DNA of 64,000 nucleotides, taken from assembly GCF_023721795.1 (NCBI RefSeq), contig NZ_JAMQYE010000002.1, forward strand, positions 248,001 to 312,000, written 5' to 3'. Shown one piece after another: positions 26,714 to 33,468 of this stretch. This DNA comes from Zeimonas sediminis (GTDB taxonomy: Bacteria; Pseudomonadota; Gammaproteobacteria; Burkholderiales; Burkholderiaceae_E). The notes beneath the pieces are model-generated. The model saw nothing but the letters and a program-made list of their open reading frames with translations. It was not told where the DNA came from and searched no databases. Numbering within the stretch: the stretch's first letter is position 1; the number at the start of each line of letters is the position of its first letter. A program made the translations under genes and the position numbers.

Positions 26714-27355
26714 TCAGCGCTGGCCGTCCCAGCGCGAGATCTCGGACGCCTTCAGCCCGCCGACCCGCGCGTGCACGCGGGCCCCGGTGCTCATCACCAG
26801 CACCAGCGCGAGCTCGTCGGGCAGCGGCGCGCCCGGAACGCGGACCTCGAACGCGTCGAAGTGGCTTCGCACGTAGGCCGCGTTGATGTGGGTGAGCGGC
26901 ACGTCCAGCGTGGCGCCCGGCGGGCCGACCTTCTTGGTCGAGGGCACGATCGCCAGCGCGTTGCCGGGCTGGCCGCCCTCGGCGGCGCCCTGACCCTGGG
27001 CATACGCGGCGGCGTTACCCTTCCAGCCGAGCAGCTCGCGCATCGCGTAGCCGCCGGGCACGTGCCAGAGCGCGCCGTGCTCGAGCTCGCCGTCGGCGCC
27101 CACGATCGCGCCCTTTCCGTAGCTTTCGATGCGCTCGACCGGTTCGTCCATCGCCGCCAGCAACCGGTGCGCCATCTGCACGCCGACAGGCTGCAGCGCG
27201 TCCATCATCGGCAGGATGTCGGGCTCGTAGCGCCCCGAGTACGGGTTGCGCAGCACCGCGACGATCGCGCCACGCCGCTGGGGCCGCTCCGGCGGCGGCC
27301 CGAACTCGTGGAAGATGTCCTCGACCTGCGTGAAGACCCGACGAATCTCGATCAT
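26714..27355 (-). CDS. DUF1185 'amino acid synthesis' family protein, copy B
   Basis: Encodes 213 aa, a paralogue of copy A: AVLRNPYSGRYEPDILPMMD (about 33-52), SYGKGAIVGADGELEHGALW (about 77-96) and PLTHINAAYVRSHFDAFEVR align with the same motifs. It carries an extra about 15-residue insertion after the second motif. The ATG at 27355 is the only start that keeps a family-like N-terminus (MIEIRRVFTQVEDIFHEFG). It is 52 bp downstream of the UPF0280 gene. Divergence between the copies (roughly one third to two fifths identity by eye) argues for distinct roles rather than recent duplication. Confidence 0.85.
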   Translation of the reverse strand: MIEIRRVFTQVEDIFHEFGPPPERPQRRGAIVAVLRNPYSGRYEPDILPMMDALQPVGVQMAHRLLAAMDEPVERIESYGKGAIVGADGELEHGALWHVPGGYAMRELLGWKGNAAAYAQGQGAAEGGQPGNALAIVPSTKKVGPPGATLDVPLTHINAAYVRSHFDAFEVRVPGAPLPDELALVLVMSTGARVHARVGGLKASEISRWDGQR

Positions 27356-27407
27356 TCCCGAATCACTCCTCGCTGTTCCCGCACCCGTCGCTCCTGGTGG
27401 CCACCGT

Positions 27408-28430
27408 TCAGGCGAAGCCCGGAGCGGCCGCCGCCGCGCCGGCCCGGGACCGCACGGGCGGTGCAGACTGCCCGGCCGCCGTGTCGACCCGCCCTCCGGC
27501 CACCGCACCGGACGCCGCCGCGTCGGGCCTGGCGCCGGGCTCGCCGACGACGGCCGCCTGTCCCTGGCAGACCAGCACGGCCGCCCGCAACAATCCGCGT
27601 CCGTGCAAGTCCCGTGCCCGCCGCACGCCCGCGTGCAGCGCATGCGCCACCGCAGTCCGTCCGAGCGTCGGCACGTCGACCACGACGAGCCGGTCGCCGA
27701 GATCGGTATCGTCGCGCAATTCGCTGGCCGCGCGGCGAACGATGCGCGGATCGTCGACATCGACCGCGTTGGCCACCATCGTGGCCGCGGCGTCCGCCTG
27801 CGCGGCGGTTCCGGCGAGCACGGTGACGCTGTCGGCGATGCCCAGCGAGAAGCTGCGACCGCGCCAACCGCTGGTGGCGATGCCGCGCACCGGCATCGCG
27901 GCGCCGATCTCGAATCGGCCGTCGAGCCCGAGCGGTGCGCCGCGGCCGGGCACGATGCCCGAAAGCGGGGCGAGGCGCGCCAGGTCGGCGAACAGGCCGA
28001 CTCTGGCCGAGTTGCCCTCGGCCAGGTGCAGCGCGATGTCCCCGCCGTTGTTGACCCAGGCGCGAGCGATGCCGGGGCGGCGGTACGAGGCGACGATCTC
28101 GTCGGCGACCGCGCCGGCGACCGCCGCCATCGCGGTTATGAACTCGTCTGCGAAGGGCAGGCAGGCGGCCCACATCTGCCGGGCGACCGGCCCGCGAAGC
28201 GGACAGCGCGAACCGGCCTGCCCGTCTTCGATCGCGGCCGGCAACAACGGCGCGCGCAGCGCCGGCAACTCGCCGACCAGCTCCTGCAGCACCGTGGCGA
28301 AGCGCGCCCACGCGGCCTCGTGGGCGGCCCGCACGGCGGCCGGCTCGCCGTCGGCGCCGATCACCAGGTCGATCGGGCCGTGCGAGAAGTGCCAGCGGTT
28401 TCCGGAAAGCGGCGCGCGCTGCGCGGTCAT
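27408..28430 (-). CDS. UPF0280 (ApbE-like) family protein
   Basis: Encodes 340 aa of the UPF0280 family, which is related in fold to the flavin transferase ApbE. Typical segments are SGNRWHFSHGPIDLVIGA at the N-terminus, ARAWVNNGGDIALHLAEG (about 150), MPVRGIATSGWRGRSFSLGI (about 210) and VTVLAGTAAQADAAATMVAN. The C-terminal 50 residues are low-complexity Ala/Gly. The function is unknown. It starts 10 bp after the hnr stop; an alternative upstream ATG at 28460 would overlap hnr. Coupling to hnr raises the possibility that it matures or assists that flavoprotein, but this is inference. Confidence 0.85.
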   Translation of the reverse strand: MTAQRAPLSGNRWHFSHGPIDLVIGADGEPAAVRAAHEAAWARFATVLQELVGELPALRAPLLPAAIEDGQAGSRCPLRGPVARQMWAACLPFADEFITAMAAVAGAVADEIVASYRRPGIARAWVNNGGDIALHLAEGNSARVGLFADLARLAPLSGIVPGRGAPLGLDGRFEIGAAMPVRGIATSGWRGRSFSLGIADSVTVLAGTAAQADAAATMVANAVDVDDPRIVRRAASELRDDTDLGDRLVVVDVPTLGRTAVAHALHAGVRRARDLHGRGLLRAAVLVCQGQAAVVGEPGARPDAAASGAVAGGRVDTAAGQSAPPVRSRAGAAAAAPGFA

Positions 28431-28440
28431 CGGTCGGTCC

Positions 28441-30099
28441 TCAGCCGAGCATCGGCGCATGGCCGATCGGCCAGGGGTTGGCCGGGTCGGCGGCCAGCCA
28501 GCGGCGCGCGACCGGCGCGCCCTCGTCGTGCCAGGCGCCGCTGCGCAGCGCCTGCCCGAGCGTGCGCACCTCTTCGACGTGGCCGCCGAGCGCGGCGAAG
28601 TCGTCGGCCCGCATCGTGAACTCGATCGGGGCGACGATCGCGGGCGTCGGCACGGTGCCGAAGGCGTTCTCGGGCATGCGCATCACGTCGACCATCACCG
28701 TGATGCCGCCGCCCGGCCACACGTAGGCCGGCGCGCCGCCGCATGTGACGTTGACCAGGCTCTGCTTGATCGAGCGGGTGAGCAGCACCGGGTTCTCGGT
28801 GACGCCGGCGCGCAGGCTGCCGCCCGCGCCGCCGAGGAACAGCACCGAGGTGAGCGAGGGTTCGCAGTTCTCGCCGATCCGCTCGACGATCCGCCGCACC
28901 GCCTCGGGCATCTCGGCCTCGCGCGGCGCCAGCGCCTCGTCGAGCTCGTACCAGGCGGCGTGCTCGCCGGTGGTCGACACCATCAGCACGCGCTGGCCCG
29001 GCCAGGCCAGCTTCGGGTCCCAGCCTTCGACGATCGACAGCGGGTCGGCGATGTCGGTGCCTCCCCAGCCGGTGCCGGGATTGGCGACCTGGAAGTAGCG
29101 GCCCGGCGTGGACTTCCGGCCGCGGATCCTCAGGCCCGAAGGCCTCATGTCGAGGCAACGGCCGGCCTGGTGCTCGGTCAGCACGCCGGTGATGTGGTCG
29201 TCGACGACGACGACCTCGTCGACCCGACCGTAGAACTGCTTGGCGAAGATGCCGATGGTGGCCGAGCCGCAGCCGACGCGCATCCGCTGCTCCTCGACGC
29301 CGTTGACCACCGGCGGCCTGCCGGCCTGCACCAGCAGCTGCGCGCCGCCGTCGATCGTGAGCTCGACCGGCTGGCGGTTGCCCAGCGCCTGCATCATCTC
29401 GACGGTGACGCGGCCTTCCTTCTTGCTGCCGCCGGTCAGGTGATGCACGCCCCCGAGGGACAGCATCTGCGAGCCGTACTCGGCGGTGGTGACATGGCCG
29501 ACCACCTCGCCGCGGCAACGCACGTTCGCCTGCTCGGGGCCGAGGTAGCGGTCGGTGTCGATCTTCACCTTCAGGCTGCAGTAGCTGAAGATCCCCTCGG
29601 TGACCACCGTGACCATGTCGACGCCGTCGGCCTGCGAGGCCACGATGAAGGGCGCCGGCTTGTAGTCGGGGTAGGTGGTCGACGAGCCGATGCCGGTCAC
29701 GAAGACCTCGTTGGCGCGCAGCAGGTCGCCGTCCCAGTCGGCGACCCCGGCTTCGGCGCCGGCGGGGTCGAGCCCGCTCGCATCGCCGTCCGCCCCGGCG
29801 GCTTCGGCAAGGCCGGCAGGCAGCGCCGGCCGGCCCGCGAACCGGACCAGCTTCGCGCCCGCGTCCTCGACGGTGCGCCGGAGCATCACGACCGGATCGA
29901 CGCGCACCAGCGTGCCGCCGGAGTTCGCGTAGCGGTCGCAGGCGCCGACCCTGCCCTCGCCGATCTGGCACAGCACCGGGCAGGCGTTGCACTCGATCTT
30001 GTCGGCGGCCATGCGCTCGTTGCGCGGCCTGGCCTTCTCGAGTACCTGCGGGATCGGCTCGACCTCGGGCAAGCCGTCGGTCTTCGTGTGCTCGGTCAT
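28441..30099 (-). CDS. hnr: 6-hydroxynicotinate reductase
   Basis: Encodes 552 aa matching the 6-hydroxynicotinate reductase family. In Eubacterium barkeri Hnr reduces 6-hydroxynicotinate to 1,4,5,6-tetrahydro-6-oxonicotinate with reduced ferredoxin. An N-terminal Cys set (CNACPVLCQIGEGRVGACDR, about residues 38-57) should bind an Fe-S cluster. The middle holds VEMMQALGNRQPVELTIDGG, and the C-terminal half has VLFLGGAGGSLRAGVTENPV and NVTCGGAPAYVWPGGGITVM. It is the first gene of the leftward operon and is divergent from a ferredoxin-NADP reductase gene across 253 bp. Assignment rests on family resemblance and on the enamidase nearby; other pyridine or lactam substrates are possible. Confidence 0.82.
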   Translation of the reverse strand: MTEHTKTDGLPEVEPIPQVLEKARPRNERMAADKIECNACPVLCQIGEGRVGACDRYANSGGTLVRVDPVVMLRRTVEDAGAKLVRFAGRPALPAGLAEAAGADGDASGLDPAGAEAGVADWDGDLLRANEVFVTGIGSSTTYPDYKPAPFIVASQADGVDMVTVVTEGIFSYCSLKVKIDTDRYLGPEQANVRCRGEVVGHVTTAEYGSQMLSLGGVHHLTGGSKKEGRVTVEMMQALGNRQPVELTIDGGAQLLVQAGRPPVVNGVEEQRMRVGCGSATIGIFAKQFYGRVDEVVVVDDHITGVLTEHQAGRCLDMRPSGLRIRGRKSTPGRYFQVANPGTGWGGTDIADPLSIVEGWDPKLAWPGQRVLMVSTTGEHAAWYELDEALAPREAEMPEAVRRIVERIGENCEPSLTSVLFLGGAGGSLRAGVTENPVLLTRSIKQSLVNVTCGGAPAYVWPGGGITVMVDVMRMPENAFGTVPTPAIVAPIEFTMRADDFAALGGHVEEVRTLGQALRSGAWHDEGAPVARRWLAADPANPWPIGHAPMLG

Positions 30100-30210
30100 C
30101 GCCTGCGCGCCTTCATGGCCTGGATGGGTGCCCCCGTAGCGGCCGGCTTCGTGCCGCGGCCGCCTGCCGCGGCGGCCTGCGCGCCTGTTGCGCCTGCCGC
30201 CCGGTTTTAT

Positions 30211-30246
30211 GTAGGATTCACTTAACGTTGATGTTGTGAACGCTAC
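30211..30246. promoter_or_regulatory. Candidate operator between hnr and the ferredoxin-NADP reductase gene
   Basis: The 253-bp divergent gap is GC-rich except for an AT-rich island at about 30205-30270. In it lies an imperfect inverted repeat: GTAGGATTCAC (30211-30221) and GTGAACGCTAC (30236-30246), matching at 9 of 11 positions over a 14-nt spacer. It could bind the TetR-family protein encoded at 31130 and control both directions. Promoter hexamers at good spacing could not be assigned with confidence on either strand. The rest of the gap (30100-30204 and 30271-30352) shows nothing I can name. Confidence 0.45.
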
Positions 30247-30352
30247 ATTGGCGGAAAGTTAAACACGAAAGCCGGCGCCCGCGCAACGGCTTTTTCGAAC
30301 CCCCGCCCCGGGCCCCGAGAGCGACGGCCCGCGGCACCATGGAGCCGCCCGG

Positions 30353-31126
30353 ATGGCCGCCTTCGACGAAGAACGCGTGCTCAGCGTCCACCACTGGACC
30401 GATCGCCTGTTCACCTTCACCACCACGCGCAACCAGGCGCTGCGGTTCAGGAACGGGCACTTCACGATGATCGGGCTCAGGGTCGACGGCAAGCCGCTGC
30501 TGCGCGCCTACAGCATCGTGAGCCCGAACTACGAGGACCACCTCGAGTTCCTGAGCATCAAGGTTCCCGACGGCCCGCTGACATCGCGGCTGCAGCACAT
30601 CCAGCCGGGCGACTCGATCATCGTCGGCCACAAGCCCACCGGCACGCTGGTGATCGACTACCTGCTGCCCGGCAAGCGGCTGTACCTGCTGTCGACCGGC
30701 ACCGGGCTGGCGCCCTTCATGAGCATCATCCGCGACCCGGACACCTACGAGAAGTTCGACACGGTGATCCTGGTGCACGGCGTGCGACAGGTCGACGAGC
30801 TCGCCTATCACGACATGCTGGTCGAGCAGCTGCCGCACCACGAGTTCATCGGCGAGATGGTGTCGAGCAAGCTGCGCTACTACCCGACGGTGACGCGCGA
30901 GCAGTACCAGAACATGGGCCGCGTCACCGAGCTGATCGAGTCGGGCAAGCTGTTCGCGGACCTCGGCGTGCCGCCGCTCGACCCGAAGGAGGACCGCGTG
31001 ATGATCTGCGGCAGCCCGGCGATGCTGCGCGACCTCAAGCGCATGCTCGAGGAGCGCGGGTTCACCGAGGGCAACACTTCCACGCCCGGCGACTTCGTCA
31101 TCGAGCGCGCGTTCGCCGAGCAGTAG
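30353..31126 (+). CDS. Ferredoxin-NADP+ reductase
   Basis: Encodes 257 aa of the bacterial Fpr-type FNR family. The FAD motif LLRAYSIVSPNYEDH is at about residues 47-61, and the NADP motif STGTGLAPFMSIIRDP at about 115-130; the C-terminus ends DFVIERAFAEQ, as in Fpr proteins whose last residues cover the flavin. It moves electrons between NADPH and ferredoxin (or flavodoxin). First gene of the rightward unit, 4 bp before tetR. Next to a presumed ferredoxin-dependent 6-hydroxynicotinate reductase, it probably supplies reduced ferredoxin from NADPH; FdxA at 33.1 kb is the obvious partner. Confidence 0.92.
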   Translation: MAAFDEERVLSVHHWTDRLFTFTTTRNQALRFRNGHFTMIGLRVDGKPLLRAYSIVSPNYEDHLEFLSIKVPDGPLTSRLQHIQPGDSIIVGHKPTGTLVIDYLLPGKRLYLLSTGTGLAPFMSIIRDPDTYEKFDTVILVHGVRQVDELAYHDMLVEQLPHHEFIGEMVSSKLRYYPTVTREQYQNMGRVTELIESGKLFADLGVPPLDPKEDRVMICGSPAMLRDLKRMLEERGFTEGNTSTPGDFVIERAFAEQ

Positions 31127-31129
31127 CCG

Positions 31130-31903
31130 ATGTCCCGGCCGGCCCGCTCCACCGCCCCGGCGGGCACCGCGCGCCCGGCCGCGTCCAGGCCGGGCGCCGC
31201 CGGCCCGAGGAAGCGCGCCGCGCCCGGCACGGCCCGCAAGCCCGGCACGCGCGAGCTCGCCGCGCAGGCGACCCGGGAAAGCCTGCTGCGCGCCGCGATC
31301 AGGGTCTTCGCCCGGCACGGCTTCGCGGGCGGCCGGATCGAGCAGATCTCGAAGGCGGCCCGGTCGCACGACCGGATGATCTACTACTACTTCGGCAGCA
31401 AGGAAGGCCTGTTCATCGCGGTGATCGAGGAGATCTACCGTCGCTTCAACGAGGCCGAGTCCGAGCTCGCGCTCGACCTCGATCGCCCGGTCGAGGCGCT
31501 CGAGACGATCATCCGGTTCATCTGGTCCTACTACAACCGGCACCCCGAGTTCATCACGCTGCTGAACTCGGAGAACCTGCACCGCGGGCGGCACATCTCC
31601 AAGTCGCGCCGGCCGGGCGAGTACTCGTCGCCGGCGATCTCGCTGCTCGAACGGGTGCTGCGAAGCGGCGCGCAACGGGGCCGCTTCCGCGCCGAGCTGC
31701 GGGCGCGCGACGTCTACCTGCTGATCGCCTCGCTCGGCTATTTCTACCTGTCGAACCGTCACACGCTGTCGACCTTCCTCGGCGAGAACCTCGAGGCGCC
31801 CGAGGCGCTGGCCTACTGGGAGCGATTCATCATCGACTCGGTGCTGCGCGTCGTCTCGCCGTCCACCCCCCGCCCCACCGCATCGGAGACCGAACATGGC
31901 TGA
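31130..31903 (+). CDS. TetR/AcrR-family transcriptional regulator
   Basis: Encodes 257 aa. A 40-residue Ala/Pro/Arg-rich extension precedes the helix-turn-helix (about residues 48-95: LLRAAIRVFARHGFAGGRIE, then DRMIYYYFGSKEGLF). The C-terminal half is helical, with a TetR C-terminal (YDR/RutR-like) domain as seen in regulators of N-heterocycle breakdown. It probably senses a pathway intermediate and represses the divergent promoters at about 30.2 kb. A start downstream of the extension cannot be ruled out. The enamidase ATG lies inside its last codons (8-nt overlap). Confidence 0.88.
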   Translation: MSRPARSTAPAGTARPAASRPGAAGPRKRAAPGTARKPGTRELAAQATRESLLRAAIRVFARHGFAGGRIEQISKAARSHDRMIYYYFGSKEGLFIAVIEEIYRRFNEAESELALDLDRPVEALETIIRFIWSYYNRHPEFITLLNSENLHRGRHISKSRRPGEYSSPAISLLERVLRSGAQRGRFRAELRARDVYLLIASLGYFYLSNRHTLSTFLGENLEAPEALAYWERFIIDSVLRVVSPSTPRPTASETEHG

Positions 31904-33092
31904 AGCCGCGAGCGCCGGAAAATCCGGCAAGGTCGTCATCAGGAACATCGGCCTGCTCCTGTCCGGCGACATCGATCGCCCGATCCTCGACGCCGACACG
32001 ATCGTCGTGAACGACGGCATCATCGCCGCGGTCGGACGCGAAGCCGAATGCGACACCGGCCAGCCCGACACGCTGATCGACGCGCGCGGCACCTGCGTGT
32101 GCCCGGGCCTGATCGACAGCCACGTGCACCCGGTCTTCGGCGACTGGACCCCGCGCCAGAACCAGCTCGGGTGGATCGATTCCACGATGAACGGCGGCGT
32201 GACCACGATGATCTCCGCCGGCGAGGTGCACCTGCCCGGCCGACCCAAGGACATCGTCGGGCTGAAGGCGCTGGCGATCACCGCGCAGCGGGCCTTCGAC
32301 AACTTCCGGCCGGGCGGCGTGAAGGTGCTTGCCGGCGCGCCGGTCATCGAGAAGGGCATGACCGAGCAGGACTTCGCCGACCTGGCGCAGGCCGGCGTGA
32401 AGCTGCTCGGCGAGGTGGGCCTGGGATCGGTGAAGGCCGGCGACGAGGCGAAGCAGATGGTCGCCTGGGCGCGCAAGCACGGGATCCAGAGCACGATCCA
32501 CACCGGCGGGCCCTCGATCCCGGGCTCCGGGCTGATCGACAAGGACGTGGTGCTGGAGGCCGACGCCGACGTGATCGGGCACATCAACGGCGGCCACACC
32601 TCGCTGCCCGAGGCGCACGTGTGCGAGCTCTGCGAGAAGTCGTCGCGGGCGATCGAGATCGTGCACAACGGCAACGAGAAGGTCGCGATCGCCGCCGCGC
32701 AGGCCGCGCTGCAGCTGAAGTGCCCCCACCGTGTGATCCTCGGCACCGACGGCCCGGCCGGCTCGGGCGTGCAGCCGCTGGGCATGCTGCGGATGATCGC
32801 GCTGCTCTCGAGCATGGCCGGCATTCCGGCCGAGCTGGTCTTCTGCTTCGCCACCGGCAACACCGCCCGGATCCGCAACCTGAACTGCGGGCTGGTCGAA
32901 CCGGGCCGCGCGGCCGACTTCGTGTTCATGGACCGCGCCCAGCACACGGCCGGCCGCACGCTGCTCGAGAGCGTGCAGCTCGGCGACATCCCTGGCGTCG
33001 GCATGGTGATGATCGACGGCATCGTGCGCTGCGGGCGCAGCCGCAACACGCCCCCGGCCACCGAGGTGCCGGTCGTGGTCGGCGCGCATTGA
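31896..33092 (+). CDS. ena: Enamidase (amidohydrolase superfamily)
   Basis: Encodes 398 aa and closely resembles the enamidase of Eubacterium barkeri, which hydrolyses 1,4,5,6-tetrahydro-6-oxonicotinate to 2-formylglutarate and ammonia. Shared features from memory of that protein are the start [26 protein letters not shown] (metal HxH, about residues 72-84), the segment [19 protein letters not shown] (bridging Glu), [19 protein letters not shown] and GTDGPAGSG (metal Asp). All expected metal ligands appear present. It overlaps tetR by 8 nt and precedes fdxA by 52 bp. It supplies the ring-opening step after Hnr. Confidence 0.87.
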   Translation: MAEAASAGKSGKVVIRNIGLLLSGDIDRPILDADTIVVNDGIIAAVGREAECDTGQPDTLIDARGTCVCPGLIDSHVHPVFGDWTPRQNQLGWIDSTMNGGVTTMISAGEVHLPGRPKDIVGLKALAITAQRAFDNFRPGGVKVLAGAPVIEKGMTEQDFADLAQAGVKLLGEVGLGSVKAGDEAKQMVAWARKHGIQSTIHTGGPSIPGSGLIDKDVVLEADADVIGHINGGHTSLPEAHVCELCEKSSRAIEIVHNGNEKVAIAAAQAALQLKCPHRVILGTDGPAGSGVQPLGMLRMIALLSSMAGIPAELVFCFATGNTARIRNLNCGLVEPGRAADFVFMDRAQHTAGRTLLESVQLGDIPGVGMVMIDGIVRCGRSRNTPPATEVPVVVGAH

Positions 33093-33144
33093 CGGCGGGA
33101 GTAAAATCCGCCCAATCCGACACAGCTCCGAGATCCCCTCCGCC

Positions 33145-33468
33145 ATGACTCACGTCGTCCTCGATTCCTGCATCCGGTGCAAGTACACCGATTGCGTCGA
33201 CGTCTGCCCGGTCGACTGCTTCCGTGAAGGGCCGAACATGCTCGTCATCGACCCCGACGAATGCATCGACTGCGCGGTCTGCATTCCCGAGTGCCCGGTC
33301 GAGGCGATCGTGGCCGAGGAAGACGTGCCCGCCGACCAGCGCCAGTTCACCGAGCTGAACGCCGAGCTGGCCAAGGTCTGGCCGAGCATCACCCGCACCA
33401 AGGATTCCCTGCCCGACGCCGACGACTGGAAGGACGTCAAGGGCAAGCTGGAGCACCTGCAGCGTTGA
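33145..33468 (+). CDS. fdxA: Seven-iron ferredoxin FdxA
   Basis: Encodes 107 aa. The N-terminal Cys arrangement ([18 protein letters not shown], then [14 protein letters not shown]) is that of [3Fe-4S][4Fe-4S] ferredoxins of the Azotobacter FdI / FdxA type. The C-terminal 50 residues are the usual extension. It is a cytoplasmic low-potential electron carrier. The stop overlaps the TTG start of the large flavoprotein gene (TTGA), so the two are probably coupled. The pair fdxA-flavoprotein followed by phaZ is, to my knowledge, a common Burkholderiales order, so fdxA may be core genome rather than part of the accessory locus. Confidence 0.94.
   Translation: MTHVVLDSCIRCKYTDCVDVCPVDCFREGPNMLVIDPDECIDCAVCIPECPVEAIVAEEDVPADQRQFTELNAELAKVWPSITRTKDSLPDADDWKDVKGKLEHLQR

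Noticed and set aside
26103-27355. Reading the DUF1185 pair as amino acid biosynthesis genes from the family name
   Set aside because: The name has no direct support that I know of, and nothing biosynthetic surrounds them.
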